From NCBI RefSeq assembly GCF_901482445.1, contig NZ_LR590477.1, forward strand, positions 434,001 to 498,000: a DNA stretch of 64,000 nt. Reading direction: 5' to 3'. The notes under the pieces are model-generated. The model did not search any database, was not told the origin of the DNA, and saw nothing but the letters and a program-made list of their open reading frames with translations. This document shows positions 8,867 to 17,826 of this stretch, piece after piece (the stretch's first letter is position 1; every line of letters starts with the position of its first letter). The stretch is from Neisseria lactamica. Lineage in GTDB: Bacteria > Pseudomonadota > Gammaproteobacteria > Burkholderiales > Neisseriaceae. The position numbers and the translations under genes are program-made.

Positions 8867-9649
8867 ATGGAAAAGTCAGGCATTGACTATCTGATGAAAA
8901 CCGTCATCAAGGGCGTGTATAAAATCGGCATTTCGGACGTAAGCAATTTTGAAGGCAGAATGCGCCATTTGGAAAACAACGGCTATGCGAACGTTGCCGG
9001 ATTGGAGCGCATCCTCGCCGTCAAAACCGACAATTACAAAGAAAAAGAAAACCTGCTCCATGAAATTTTCAGCAAAAGCAGGATAGGCGATACCGAATTG
9101 TTCGCCGTGGACGAAAACCTTGTGAAACGTTTGTTTTTATCGCTTCGCGGCGAAATCGTATTCCCGAAAAACGAAACGGCGGAATCGGAATTTGAAAAAA
9201 GCGTCCACGAACGCAGGCAGGAAGGGAATGCCGGGTCCGGCCGCAAACAACTGCTTGATTTGGTACGGCGCGGACACCGGGAATACCCTTACGCGCTACC
9301 CCGGCTTTTGGCGGGCGCGGCATCCTACAAGCCGAGAAAATCGAAAATCCGCCTTTTTAAAGAAGCATATTTCGGCAAAAGCGGCACGAGGCTGACCGAC
9401 GAAATTGCAGACGGCATCCATATTTACACCTGTTTTTCGCGGGCGGATTTTCGCGGGCGGATTTGGAAAAAGCCTATTCCGAATATTTGGAACTTTTCAA
9501 ATCCGAATCGGATGCCGAAGGCAGAAAGCCGCAGTAAGGTGCAAACAGATACCGTACACGTTGAGGAGCAGTATGATGGGCGATTCCGTCATTTATTATG
9601 TAGAACAGGCAGACGAACCGGTAAACCGTGCCGGCGAACGCGCCCGTAA
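8867..9649 (+). CDS. GIY-YIG / T5orf172-type nuclease-like protein, C-terminus frameshifted
   Basis: The N-terminal 100 residues (MKTVIKGVYKIGISDVSNFEGRMRHLENNG...) match the T5orf172/GIY-YIG-related fold of phage and mobile-element proteins. A perfect 14-bp tandem duplication (TCGCGGGCGGATTT at 9437-9450 and 9451-9464) shifts the frame. Removing one copy restores ADLEKAYSEYLELFKSESD and a stop at 9535-9537, just before the next gene. With the duplication the frame runs on to 9649 in unrelated residues (RGRIWKKP...) and overlaps the ankyrin gene by 77 bp. The start used is ATG 8867; a TTG at 8852 is possible. Function unknown; nuclease activity is inferred only from fold resemblance. Confidence 0.7.
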   Translation: MEKSGIDYLMKTVIKGVYKIGISDVSNFEGRMRHLENNGYANVAGLERILAVKTDNYKEKENLLHEIFSKSRIGDTELFAVDENLVKRLFLSLRGEIVFPKNETAESEFEKSVHERRQEGNAGSGRKQLLDLVRRGHREYPYALPRLLAGAASYKPRKSKIRLFKEAYFGKSGTRLTDEIADGIHIYTCFSRADFRGRIWKKPIPNIWNFSNPNRMPKAESRSKVQTDTVHVEEQYDGRFRHLLCRTGRRTGKPCRRTRP

Positions 9650-10334
9650 AACATTCAAATACTTTTGGCGCGAGCTTTTTTGGGAACGCCGCCGCATTAT
9701 TCCCGCCCTGGATTTTGCCATGGTCAAAGTCCCTTTTTTCCAAGACGGCGAAGACGGCGAAATTTGCGAACATATGTGGATCGACGATATTTATTTTGAC
9801 GGTCTTTATATTTACGGTGTGCTGAACAATGAACCCGGCGGACTGACTAATGTCGAACAAGGCGAAAGCGTTTGCGTTCCGGTTGACGACATCAGCGACT
9901 GGATGTTCGTGTGCAACGGCATTCCCTACGGCGGCTTTACCGTACAGGCAATGCGCGGGCAGATGACGGAAGAGGAGCGCACCGAACACGATGCTGCATG
10001 GGGAATCGATTTCGGCGATCCCGGGCAGGTATTGCTGGTGTATGAAGAAAAAGAACATCCCGAAAATCTGGAAGAGCATCCGATGTGCCGGAACTGTATT
10101 GACGATTTTCGGCAACAGTTGTCCCAAAATTCGGATTTTCTGCATGAGCAGGACGAAGACGGCTATACGCCGCTTCATCATGAAGCCATCGCAGGAAATG
10201 CACTTATGGTTCAAGCCATGCTTGAATACGGCGCAAATCCTGCCTCAACGACATCGGAAGGCTATACCGCCCTCGATTTTGCCCGCCTGACGGGCTGGCA
10301 AAATGTTGCCGACCTGCTCGAACCGCGACATTAG
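9573..10334 (+). CDS. DUF2314-like protein with C-terminal ankyrin repeats
   Basis: 253 residues from ATG 9573, preceded by GAGGAG at 9563-9568. The N-terminal half (RARKTFKYFWRELFWERRRIIPALDFAMVKVPF, DHMWIDDI-like stretch, ISDWMFVCNGIPYGGFTVQAM) resembles DUF2314. The last 60 residues (DEDGYTPLHHEAIAGNALMVQAMLEYGANP, TSEGYTALDFARLTGWQNVADLL) are two ankyrin repeats, a protein-binding module. It ends 55 bp before fdx and may share a transcript with it. Biological role unknown. Confidence 0.78.
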   Translation: MMGDSVIYYVEQADEPVNRAGERARKTFKYFWRELFWERRRIIPALDFAMVKVPFFQDGEDGEICEHMWIDDIYFDGLYIYGVLNNEPGGLTNVEQGESVCVPVDDISDWMFVCNGIPYGGFTVQAMRGQMTEEERTEHDAAWGIDFGDPGQVLLVYEEKEHPENLEEHPMCRNCIDDFRQQLSQNSDFLHEQDEDGYTPLHHEAIAGNALMVQAMLEYGANPASTTSEGYTALDFARLTGWQNVADLLEPRH

Positions 10335-10389
10335 GCAGACAATTTTCCGAAAAACGAACGCAACCACTTTTTACAGAAAGACAATAAAA

Positions 10390-10731
10390 ATGCCCAAAAT
10401 CACCGTACTCCCACACACGACATTATGCCCCGAAGGCGCGGTTATCGAAGACGCGCCGGAAGGCAAAACCGTCCTCGACGTACTGCTCGACCACGATATC
10501 GAAGTCGATCACGCCTGCGAAAAATCCTGCGCCTGCACCACCTGCCACGTGATTATCCGCAAAGGTTTCGACAGTTTGGAAGAGCCGACCGAATTGGAAG
10601 AAGACCTGCTCGATCAGGCTTGGGGCTTGGAAGCCGATTCGCGCCTGAGTTGTCAGGCGGTTGTCGCCGGCGAAGATTTGATTGTGGAAATCCCCAAATA
10701 CACCATCAACCACGCGCGCGAAGAACACTGA
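10390..10731 (+). CDS. fdx: [2Fe-2S] ferredoxin of the Isc system
   Basis: 113-residue adrenodoxin-type ferredoxin. The ATG at 10390 gives the standard length. Cluster ligands fit Cys43, Cys49, Cys52 and Cys88 within HACEKSCACTTCHVI and RLSCQAVV; Cys47 is an additional, non-ligand cysteine. It supplies electrons for IscU cluster assembly. Together with hscA upstream and iscX downstream it marks a dispersed isc cluster. Directly followed by a paired-DUS terminator. Confidence 0.93.
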   Translation: MPKITVLPHTTLCPEGAVIEDAPEGKTVLDVLLDHDIEVDHACEKSCACTTCHVIIRKGFDSLEEPTELEEDLLDQAWGLEADSRLSCQAVVAGEDLIVEIPKYTINHAREEH

Positions 10732-10737
10732 AAACAG

Positions 10738-10767
10738 GCCGTCTGAAGCCGGTGCGCTTCAGACGGC
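10738..10767 (+). terminator. Paired-DUS terminator after fdx
   Basis: GCCGTCTGAAGC and GCTTCAGACGGC form a 12-bp stem with a 6-nt loop, 7 bp past the fdx stop, followed by ATTGTT. It also serves the convergent gene ending at 10848. Confidence 0.75.
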
Positions 10768-10847
10768 ATTGTTGCGCGGATAAGGCGCAATCGCCCGAAA
10801 ACAGGCGTTCGTACAGGCGGAATCGCGCAGGCGCGATTTACGGATAT

Positions 10848-11438
10848 TCACCGGTTTCGCAGCCGGAAAAACCGTCGGCGGGTTGCTTTCAGGGCGACGG
10901 TCGGGCGGTATGCCGGATAGCGTTCCACTTTCGCTTCTATATTGATTTTAATCGGTTTCCTGCCGGAACGGCCTGATGCGGCATCCGGGGCGGATTGTGT
11001 TTCTTCCCGACCGCCGGCCGGATTCCCCCGTTCTTGTGCGAAACCGAAAGAAACGGCGGCGCGGCGGACAAGCTCGAGATAGCGTCCTTCAAGCTCCGGG
11101 CAGGCGGCGGACACGCTTTCTGCCGTAACCGTGAAGCCGCCGTCCGACCCGGCAAGGCGTTCCGCAATCTGCGTGTAGATGCGCCAACGCCGGGTGCGCA
11201 ACATTGCCGCATCGCAACCGGCAGCCGCTTTCTCCAAGGCAATCAGACCGCGCCGGTTTTGGTAGTGAAGGCAAACCGTTACTCTGGAGAGGATATGTTG
11301 CCCGTCCAATATTTGATACAGTTTGCGTATCAGCAAAATCAGGCGGTCAAACTCCTCCATCTCCGACAGTGGGTCGGGATGGTCGGAAGCGGTATAAACC
11401 AGTTTGGACAATTTTGCAGCGGATATGTGCTTCATCAT
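10848..11438 (-). CDS. Hypothetical protein between fdx and iscX
   Basis: 196-residue protein that I do not recognise. It begins MMKHISAAKLSKLVYTASDHPDPLSEMEEFDRLILLIRKLY and is mostly helical in its first 130 residues. The C-terminus is basic (KVERYPAYRPTVALKATRRRFFRLRNR), which could contact nucleic acid. The start is supported by AAAGAG upstream. It is opposite in direction to the flanking isc genes, so it is probably not part of that system. A GC-rich hairpin (CCCCGCCCTCTGGGGCGG) lies upstream at about 11460. Confidence 0.65.
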   Translation of the reverse strand: MMKHISAAKLSKLVYTASDHPDPLSEMEEFDRLILLIRKLYQILDGQHILSRVTVCLHYQNRRGLIALEKAAAGCDAAMLRTRRWRIYTQIAERLAGSDGGFTVTAESVSAACPELEGRYLELVRRAAVSFGFAQERGNPAGGREETQSAPDAASGRSGRKPIKINIEAKVERYPAYRPTVALKATRRRFFRLRNR

Positions 11439-11622
11439 TACTCTTTAATGCTTGAAACCCCGCCCTCTGGGGCGGTAGGATTCGGGTTTGTCCGAGCGGA
11501 GGGACACTCTTGCCGATCGGCGCAACACTCGGGGCGGGGTCGACAAATCATCCTTCAAAAAGGGCGTTTTGCCGAAACATATTTTATGCGGCTTCAATGC
11601 CGGACGATAAAAGGAAATTTAT

Positions 11623-11820
11623 ATGAAATGGACCGATACCCGGCGCATCGCCGAAGAACTCTACGACCTGCACGGCGAAACCATCGATCCCAAAACCGTG
11701 CGCTTTACCCGATTGCGCGACCTGATTATGGCATTGCCCGATTTTGACGACGATCCGGCGCGTTGCGGCGAACGCATCCTCGAGGCCGTCCAACAGGCGT
11801 GGATAGAAGAAGCGGAATAA
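11623..11820 (+). CDS. iscX: Fe-S assembly adaptor IscX
   Basis: 65-residue acidic protein (MKWTDTRRIAEELYDLHGETIDPKTVRFTRLRDLIMALPDF...) with the IscX/YfhJ signature. IscX binds IscS and iron and tunes the rate of cluster assembly. AAAGGAAA precedes the ATG. Same orientation as hscA and fdx. The 184 bp upstream (11439-11622) hold a GC-rich hairpin but no further gene. Confidence 0.92.
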   Translation: MKWTDTRRIAEELYDLHGETIDPKTVRFTRLRDLIMALPDFDDDPARCGERILEAVQQAWIEEAE

Positions 11821-11883
11821 ACGCCTTCCGATGCCGTCTGAAGCCTGTCCGCCGCCGGCGCGTATTTTGCAAAGGCAGGCGCG

Positions 11884-12285
11884 TTACCAAACATCTTTTT
11901 TCATCTTGTCCAGTCGGCGGCGGTCGCGCTTGGTCGGTCTGCCGTCGGGATAGGCGGAAGTGATGCGGCTGAACCGGTCGAGCTGTTTGCGCTCTTCCCT
12001 CAATGCTGCCGTTTTCGCGTCTTCTTCATACAGAAGCCGTGCCTCGGGTGCCGGGCGGCGTTGGTGGTTCAAACCTTTAACCTTGATTTTATAGGGAAGG
12101 GAATCGAGTGTCAGCTCGATAATATCGCCGATGCAGACGGATTTGCTGTTTTTAACCTTTGAACCGTTTACCTGAACCCTGCCCAGTCCGATGTGCTTTT
12201 GCGCCAAAGCGCGGGTTTTGAAAAAGCGCGCCGCCCAAAGCCATTTATCCAGGCGCATGACGGCAATATCGTTATCGTCTTTCAT
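11884..12285 (-). CDS. hslR: S4-domain RNA-binding heat-shock protein Hsp15
   Basis: 133-residue protein with an N-terminal S4 domain (MRLDKWLWAARFFKTRALAQKHIGLGRVQVNG) and a basic C-terminal tail (GRPTKRDRRRLDKMKKD). Hsp15 binds 50S subunits carrying a stalled nascent chain after heat shock. Length is normal. Divergent from accA, with about 200 bp between the genes. Confidence 0.9.
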   Translation of the reverse strand: MKDDNDIAVMRLDKWLWAARFFKTRALAQKHIGLGRVQVNGSKVKNSKSVCIGDIIELTLDSLPYKIKVKGLNHQRRPAPEARLLYEEDAKTAALREERKQLDRFSRITSAYPDGRPTKRDRRRLDKMKKDVW

Positions 12286-12486
12286 ACGGTTTCGTTTGAA
12301 AAATTGAATTTGTTTGAATTTGTTTCAAGTTTAGCATAAGATACGCCCGATAACGGCTAGTGCAGATGCACTACCTGTTTTTAATTACCTGCCGCGCAGC
12401 CGGTGTGAAAATATGGCAAACCGCCTGTCAAATACATCCGAAGGGCGTATGATGGCGGCAGAACCCGTTGACGAGAGTTTTTGTTT

Positions 12487-13446
12487 ATGAAGCCTGTTTT
12501 TTTGGATTTTGAACAACCCATAGCCGAATTGTCGTGCAAAATCGACGAATTGCGTTTTGTGCAGGACGGTTCGGCCGTCGATATTTCCGATGAAATCCTG
12601 CGCCTGCAGAAAAAGAAAGACGACCTGACCAAATCGATTTTCAGCAAACTCACGCCCGCCCAAATTTCACAGGTTTCCCGGCATCCGCAGCGTCCCTATA
12701 CTTTGGATTATATTGAGGCGCTGTTTACCGATTTTGAAGAGCTGCACGGCGACCGCCACTTTGCCGACGATCATGCAATTGTCGGCGGATTGGCACGTTT
12801 CAACGGGCAAAGCGTGATGGTCGTCGGTCATCAGAAAGGGCGCGACACCAAAGAAAAAATCCGCCGCAATTTCGGTATGCCGCGCCCCGAGGGCTACCGC
12901 AAAGCCCTGCGCCTGATGAAGACGGCGGAAAAATTCGGCTTGCCCGTCATTACCTTTATCGACACGCCGGGCGCGTATCCGGGCATCGGTGCGGAAGAGC
13001 GCGGGCAGTCGGAAGCCATCGGCAAAAACCTGTACGAACTGACGCGCCTGCACGTCCCTGTTTTGTGTACGGTTATTGGCGAGGGCGGTTCGGGCGGCGC
13101 GTTGGCGGTCGCCGTGGGCGATTACGTCAATATGCTGCAATATTCGACCTATTCCGTCATTTCCCCCGAAGGCTGCGCGTCTATTTTATGGAAAACCGCC
13201 GAAAAGGCGGCGGATGCGGCACAGGCTTTGGGCATTACCGCCGACCGGCTGCAAAAATTGGGACTGGTCGATACCGTCATTAAAGAGCCTTTGGGCGGCG
13301 CGCATCGGAATTTCGGGCAGGTTATGGACAACGTAAAAACCGTTTTGGAAAAACAACTGCACGAAGCGCAAAGCATCCCGCTTGCCGATTTGCTTTCGCG
13401 CCGTTTCGACCGCATTATGGCTTACGGCAAATTTTCCGAACAATAA
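12487..13446 (+). CDS. accA: Acetyl-CoA carboxylase carboxyltransferase subunit alpha
   Basis: 319 residues from ATG 12487. Motifs include FEELHGDRHFADDHAIVGGLAR, GHQKGRDTKEKIRRNFGMPRPEGYRKA, FIDTPGAYPGIGAEERGQSEAI and GEGGSGGALA, which form the biotin-carboxyl transfer site of the alpha chain. It pairs with AccD (not in the window) to make malonyl-CoA for fatty acid synthesis. A TTG 6 bp upstream is also in frame but less likely. tilS follows after about 65 bp. Confidence 0.95.
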   Translation: MKPVFLDFEQPIAELSCKIDELRFVQDGSAVDISDEILRLQKKKDDLTKSIFSKLTPAQISQVSRHPQRPYTLDYIEALFTDFEELHGDRHFADDHAIVGGLARFNGQSVMVVGHQKGRDTKEKIRRNFGMPRPEGYRKALRLMKTAEKFGLPVITFIDTPGAYPGIGAEERGQSEAIGKNLYELTRLHVPVLCTVIGEGGSGGALAVAVGDYVNMLQYSTYSVISPEGCASILWKTAEKAADAAQALGITADRLQKLGLVDTVIKEPLGGAHRNFGQVMDNVKTVLEKQLHEAQSIPLADLLSRRFDRIMAYGKFSEQ

Positions 13447-13513
13447 TTCAAATGAAACCGGCGGCAAGCAGTTTGTTTGAAACTGCTTGCTTTTTCTTTA
13501 TCGGGATGGAGCC

Positions 13514-14824
13514 GTGCTGACTTTAGATGCGTTTGAGCAATGCTTGAAGGATTGTTTTCCTCAAGGTCTGAATGAAAAAAAAACAGCGGTGGCATTAAGC
13601 GGCGGCTTGGATTCCGTGGTTTTGCTGCACCTGCTTGTCCGCGCCGGAAAAAAGGGCGGCTTTATTCCGGAGGCCGTGCACATCCATCACGGATTAAGCC
13701 CCCGTGCCGACGATTGGGCGGATTTCTGCCAAAACTATTGCGATATGCTCGGGGTGAGGCTGGAAACGGTTAAGGTCTGCGTGGAAAAAAACGGTTTGGG
13801 CATCGAGGCGGCGGCGCGGCAAAAGCGTTATGCCGCGTTTGCCGAAAAAGGCTTTGACGTTTTGGCGTTGGCGCACCACAGGGACGATCAAATCGAAACC
13901 TTTATGCTGGCGGTCGCGCGCGGCGGCGGTTTGCGTGCTTTGGCGGCTATGCCCGCCGTCCGCCCTTTGGGGGAAAACGGCATTATCTGGCGGCCTTTGC
14001 TGCCTTTTTCGCGCCAAGACATATGGGATTATGCCCAAAAACACGGTTTGCCGAATATCGAGGATGAAAGCAATACCGATACGGCTTATTTGCGAAACCG
14101 TTTCCGGCACCGTATTTTGCCCGAACTTTCGGCGCAGATTCCCCATTTCGGGCGGCATCTGCTGAACAATGTCCGTGCTTTGCAGGAGGATTTGGCTTTG
14201 TTGGACGAGGTCGTCGTTCAAGACTGCCGTTGGGTTTGCGGGGCGGGTTATTTCGATACGGCGCGGTGGCTGACGTTTTCCCCGCGCCGGAAAACCCATA
14301 TTTTGCGGCATTTTCTGAAGGAAAACGGCGTTCCCGTGCCGAATCAGAATGCCCTTGCCGACATTGCCCGGGTTTTGACGGAGGCAAAAACCGGACGTTG
14401 GAACGTGCAAGGCTTCGAATTGCATCATTATGCGGGCAGGCTGTTTGTGTTCCAATTGGAAAAAACGGATAAACTGCGGTTTTTGAAAGACAGGCAGATA
14501 AGCGGAAATTTAAGGGAAATATTGAAGGGGCAGGGATTTGTTTTAAAACGTCATCCGTTCGGACTTCCCGGGCATCTTTTGGAGCAGGACGGAATCTTGC
14601 GGACGGTTGCGGCATCGGACAGGCTGGCTGTCGGCGGTATCCATAAGGATGTGAAGAAAATCCTTCAGGAAAAGCGGGTTTTGCCCGCGCTGCGCCCGTT
14701 TTGGCCGGTCGTCGCCGACAAGGACAACCGTCCGCTGGCGTTGGCAAATTACGGTACGGATTTTCAAATCTCGGTTTCAGACGGCATTTTGCCCGTCCAT
14801 CCGGATTTTCCCGTTTTATTTTGA
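13514..14824 (+). CDS. tilS: tRNA(Ile)-lysidine synthetase TilS
   Basis: About 436 residues. The PP-loop ATPase motif ALSGGLDSVVLLHLL lies near residues 28-42, followed by VHIHHGLSPRADDWADFC, and RNRFRHRILPEL further on, as in TilS. It converts C34 of the AUA-decoding tRNA-Ile to lysidine. The start is uncertain: GTG 13514 (GGGATGGAG upstream) is used, but the frame is open to a TTG at 13487. A C-terminal domain is present, so it is the long form. Confidence 0.9.
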   Translation: MLTLDAFEQCLKDCFPQGLNEKKTAVALSGGLDSVVLLHLLVRAGKKGGFIPEAVHIHHGLSPRADDWADFCQNYCDMLGVRLETVKVCVEKNGLGIEAAARQKRYAAFAEKGFDVLALAHHRDDQIETFMLAVARGGGLRALAAMPAVRPLGENGIIWRPLLPFSRQDIWDYAQKHGLPNIEDESNTDTAYLRNRFRHRILPELSAQIPHFGRHLLNNVRALQEDLALLDEVVVQDCRWVCGAGYFDTARWLTFSPRRKTHILRHFLKENGVPVPNQNALADIARVLTEAKTGRWNVQGFELHHYAGRLFVFQLEKTDKLRFLKDRQISGNLREILKGQGFVLKRHPFGLPGHLLEQDGILRTVAASDRLAVGGIHKDVKKILQEKRVLPALRPFWPVVADKDNRPLALANYGTDFQISVSDGILPVHPDFPVLF

Positions 14825-14874
14825 TGGAATCGGAATCGCCGTTGCCTATTATATATTCTTGAAAAGGCGGTAAA

Positions 14875-15660
14875 GTGAAGCATATCAGTTCGGCAAACAA
14901 TGAACACATCAGACACCTGCACCGCCTGCTGTCGCAGGGAAAGTTCAGACGGCAGTATGCCCAAACCGTTTTGGAGGGCGTACACCTGCTTCAGGTTTTC
15001 CTGCAATCCGGCGGAAGGCCGGTCGGGGTATATATTCCCGAAGCGAAAATGCCGTCTGAAGAAGTCCGTAAATTGATGGCGGTTGTGCCGGAAGGCAAGG
15101 TTTTTTCCGTTTCAGACGGCATATTGAAAAAAATCAGCAGCTTGAGTTGTGCGGATGATGTGCTTGCGCTGATTGATATTCCGGATGCGGGTGCTTTGCC
15201 GGACAAAGGCGACTGTGTGGTTTTGGACGGCGTGCAAGATCCGGGCAATGTCGGCACGGTGTTGCGGAGCGCGGCGGCGGCAGGAATCGGCGCGGTCGTT
15301 TTGGGCAAAGGTTGTGCGGACGCGTGGTCGCCCAAAGTGCTGCGAGCCGGAATGGGTGCGCATTTCTTGTCGGAGATTTATCCGCAGGCGGATTTGGAAA
15401 TATGGTTGGCGCGTTATGAAGACCGTGTGTTTGCCACCGCGTTGCGTGAGGAAAAACAGGCGGTTCTGTATAACGAAGATTTGCGCGAACCGACAGCCTG
15501 GGTGTTTGGCAACGAAGGCGCGGGTGTCGGTAAAGCAGTTTTAGACAGGGCGGACAAGTGTGTCAGGATTCCGATGCACGATGCAACCGAGTCTTTAAAT
15601 GTCGCGATGGCGGCGACAATCTGCCTGTTTGAACAAATGCGCCAACGGGCGGCGTATTGA
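14875..15660 (+). CDS. TrmH/SpoU-family RNA 2'-O-ribose methyltransferase
   Basis: 261 residues from GTG 14875 (AAGGCGG upstream). The N-terminus is a SpoU substrate-binding domain (RRQYAQTVLEGVHLLQVFL). The C-terminal half is a SPOUT knot: VVLDGVQDPGNVGTVLRSAAAAG, ..AWSPKVLRAGMGAHF, FGNEGAGVGKAV and RIPMHDATESLNVAMAATI. It methylates a ribose in rRNA or tRNA; the exact target is not given by sequence. Two uptake sequences lie inside the coding region (about 15050 and 15110) and are read through. Confidence 0.87.
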   Translation: MKHISSANNEHIRHLHRLLSQGKFRRQYAQTVLEGVHLLQVFLQSGGRPVGVYIPEAKMPSEEVRKLMAVVPEGKVFSVSDGILKKISSLSCADDVLALIDIPDAGALPDKGDCVVLDGVQDPGNVGTVLRSAAAAGIGAVVLGKGCADAWSPKVLRAGMGAHFLSEIYPQADLEIWLARYEDRVFATALREEKQAVLYNEDLREPTAWVFGNEGAGVGKAVLDRADKCVRIPMHDATESLNVAMAATICLFEQMRQRAAY

Positions 15661-15669
15661 GGAAGAGAA

Positions 15670-15867
15670 ATGCCGTCTGAAAAAATCTATTACGGTGTAT
15701 TGATTTTCTTATGTATCGCTTCTATGCTGCTGACACCGTTTTTTTATGCGGGGGCTTTGAAGCCCAAGAAGGCGGCATTGCGGAAGGACGGGCAGTGGAA
15801 AGCCATCATATTGTCCAATGCCGTCATGGTGGCGGCTTTGTTTTGGATATGGTGGAAATGGTTTTGA
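15670..15867 (+). CDS. Small two-span membrane protein
   Basis: 65 residues, two hydrophobic segments (YYGVLIFLCIASMLLTPFFYAGAL and AIILSNAVMVAALFWIWWKW) with a Lys-rich loop between. The first four codons (MPSE) are an intact uptake sequence ATGCCGTCTGAA, so the DUS supplies the start codon; GAAGAGAA precedes it. It lies 10 bp after the methyltransferase gene. Unrecognised; probably an inner-membrane protein. Confidence 0.7.
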   Translation: MPSEKIYYGVLIFLCIASMLLTPFFYAGALKPKKAALRKDGQWKAIILSNAVMVAALFWIWWKWF

Positions 15868-15879
15868 AGGAGTCTTGAT

Positions 15880-16182
15880 ATGAAAACATCTAAAATTATT
15901 GCGGGGCTGATGCTGGCTGTGGCGGTTCAGACGGCATCTGCGGCAGTGTATGAATGCCGTCAAAACGGTAAGGTCAGTTACAGCCAAACTCCGGGAAAAC
16001 ATTGTACCAACGCGGGTTTGGGGCGGGATCGTGTGTACAGTTCGGTCAGGCCTGCCGTGAAAGACAGGGCGGAAGACGCAGGGACTGACGATCATTTGGA
16101 TTCGGTGAGGGACGAAGCCGCCCAAAATCCGAAAGGAAATGCACAGAAAGACGGTTCGGCTGCCGGCATCAAGCCGCACTGA
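15880..16182 (+). CDS. DUF4124-like periplasmic protein
   Basis: 100 residues. A signal peptide (MKTSKIIAGLMLAVAVQTASA) is followed by AVYECRQNGKVSYSQTPGKHC, the short beta motif of DUF4124 proteins, and then a low-complexity charged tail. GAAGGAG precedes the ATG and the gene lies 13 bp after the small membrane gene. Role unknown. Confidence 0.75.
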   Translation: MKTSKIIAGLMLAVAVQTASAAVYECRQNGKVSYSQTPGKHCTNAGLGRDRVYSSVRPAVKDRAEDAGTDDHLDSVRDEAAQNPKGNAQKDGSAAGIKPH

Positions 16183-16243
16183 TTGAAGCCGAATCAGCCC
16201 TTGCGCTGTCGGACGGCAAAATTTGAACGATTGGGGAACTTTG

Positions 16244-17620
16244 ATGAAACACATCCATATTATCGGTATCGGCGGCACGTTTATGGGCGGAGTGGCCGCC
16301 ATTGCCAAAGAAGCGGGGTTTGAAGTCAGCGGTTGCGACGCGAAGATGTATCCGCCGATGAGCACCCAGCTCGAAGCCTTGGGCATAGGCGTACACGAAG
16401 GCTTCGATGCGGCGCAGTTGGAGGAATTTCAAGCCGACGTTTACGTCATCGGCAATGTCGCCAGGCGCGGGATGGATGTGGTCGAGGCGATTTTGAACAA
16501 AGGGCTGCCTTATATTTCCGGCCCGCAATGGCTGGCTGAAAACGTGTTGCACCGGCACTGGGTGCTCGGCGTGGCGGGGACGCACGGCAAAACCACCACC
16601 GCGTCTATGCTCGCATGGGTCTTGGAATATGCCGGACTCGCGCCGGGCTTCCTCATCGGCGGCATCCCGGAAAATTTCGGCGTTTCCGCCCGCCTGCCGC
16701 AAACGCCGCGCCAAGACCCGAACAGCCAATCGCCGTTTTTCGTCATCGAAGCCGACGAATACGACACCGCTTTTTTCGACAAGCGCTCCAAATTCGTACA
16801 TTACCGTCCGCGTACTGCCGTGTTGAACAATCTGGAATTCGACCACGCTGACATCTTCGCCGATTTGGGCGCGATACAGACCCAGTTTCACCACCTCGTG
16901 CGCACCGTGCCGTCTGAAGGCCTCATCGTCTGCAACGGACGGCAGCAAAGCCTGCAAGATACTTTAGACAAAGGCTGCTGGACGCCGGTGGAGAAATTCG
17001 GCACGGAACACGGCTGGCAGGCCGGCGAAGCCAATGCCGACGGCTCGTTCGACGTGTTGCTTGACGGCAAAACCGCCGGACGCGTCAAATGGGATTTGAT
17101 GGGCAGGCACAACCGTATGAACGCACTTGCCGTCATCGCCGCCGCTCGTCACGCCGGCGTTGATATTCGGACGGCCTGCGAAGCCTTGGGCGCGTTTAAA
17201 AACGTCAAACGCCGGATGGAAATCAAAGGCACGGCAAACGGCATCACCGTTTACGACGACTTCGCCCACCACCCGACCGCCATCGAAACCACGATTCAAG
17301 GTTTGCGCCAACGCGTCGGCGGCGCGCGCATCCTCGCCGTCCTCGAACCGCGTTCCAACACGATGAAGCTGGGTACGATGAAAGCCGCCCTGCCCGCAAG
17401 CCTTAAAGAAGCCGACCAAGTGTTCTGCTACGCCGGCGGCGTGGATTGGGACGTTGCCGAAGCCCTCGTGCCTTTGGGCGGCAGGCTGCACGTCGGCAAG
17501 GATTTCGATGCCTTTGTTGCCGAAATCGTGAAAAACGCCCGAACCGGGGACCATATTTTGGTGATGAGCAACGGCGGTTTCGGCGGAATACACGGAAAGC
17601 TGCTGGACGCTTTAAAATAG
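16244..17620 (+). CDS. mpl: UDP-MurNAc:L-Ala-gamma-D-Glu-meso-DAP ligase (murein tripeptide recycling)
   Basis: 458 residues from ATG 16244. HIHIIGIGGTFMGGVAAIAKEAG at the N-terminus and the ATP loop GTHGKTTTASM near residue 112 identify the Mur ligase family. MSTQLEALGI and the overall length fit Mpl rather than MurC. Mpl reattaches the recovered tripeptide to UDP-MurNAc in cell-wall recycling. VYDDFAHHPTAIETTI and FGGIHGKLLDAL are conserved C-terminal motifs. Followed by a paired-DUS terminator. Confidence 0.92.
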   Translation: MKHIHIIGIGGTFMGGVAAIAKEAGFEVSGCDAKMYPPMSTQLEALGIGVHEGFDAAQLEEFQADVYVIGNVARRGMDVVEAILNKGLPYISGPQWLAENVLHRHWVLGVAGTHGKTTTASMLAWVLEYAGLAPGFLIGGIPENFGVSARLPQTPRQDPNSQSPFFVIEADEYDTAFFDKRSKFVHYRPRTAVLNNLEFDHADIFADLGAIQTQFHHLVRTVPSEGLIVCNGRQQSLQDTLDKGCWTPVEKFGTEHGWQAGEANADGSFDVLLDGKTAGRVKWDLMGRHNRMNALAVIAAARHAGVDIRTACEALGAFKNVKRRMEIKGTANGITVYDDFAHHPTAIETTIQGLRQRVGGARILAVLEPRSNTMKLGTMKAALPASLKEADQVFCYAGGVDWDVAEALVPLGGRLHVGKDFDAFVAEIVKNARTGDHILVMSNGGFGGIHGKLLDALK

Positions 17621-17630
17621 TCTGGGCGAT

Positions 17631-17660
17631 GCCGTCTGAAAGCCCTTCAGACGGCATTTT
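17631..17660 (+). terminator. Paired-DUS terminator after mpl
   Basis: GCCGTCTGAA, 5-nt loop, TTCAGACGGC, then ATTTT; 11 bp past the mpl stop. Confidence 0.78.
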
Positions 17661-17826
17661 CCACCTGCGCGGCACAAAGGCGGAAAAACCGTTTGCCCCG
17701 TATTTTCAAACGCGTTACACTTGCCGCCGCTGTTTTCAGCCATTTGATTACCCGCAACCGCCGTCATTGCGCCGGCGGTCTGCACGTCAGCGTCATTGCG
17801 CCGCTGTAAATACGAAAGAACACATT

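Noticed and set aside
16169..16957. 262-codon minus-strand frame
   Set aside because: Shadow of mpl, which has clear Mur ligase motifs.
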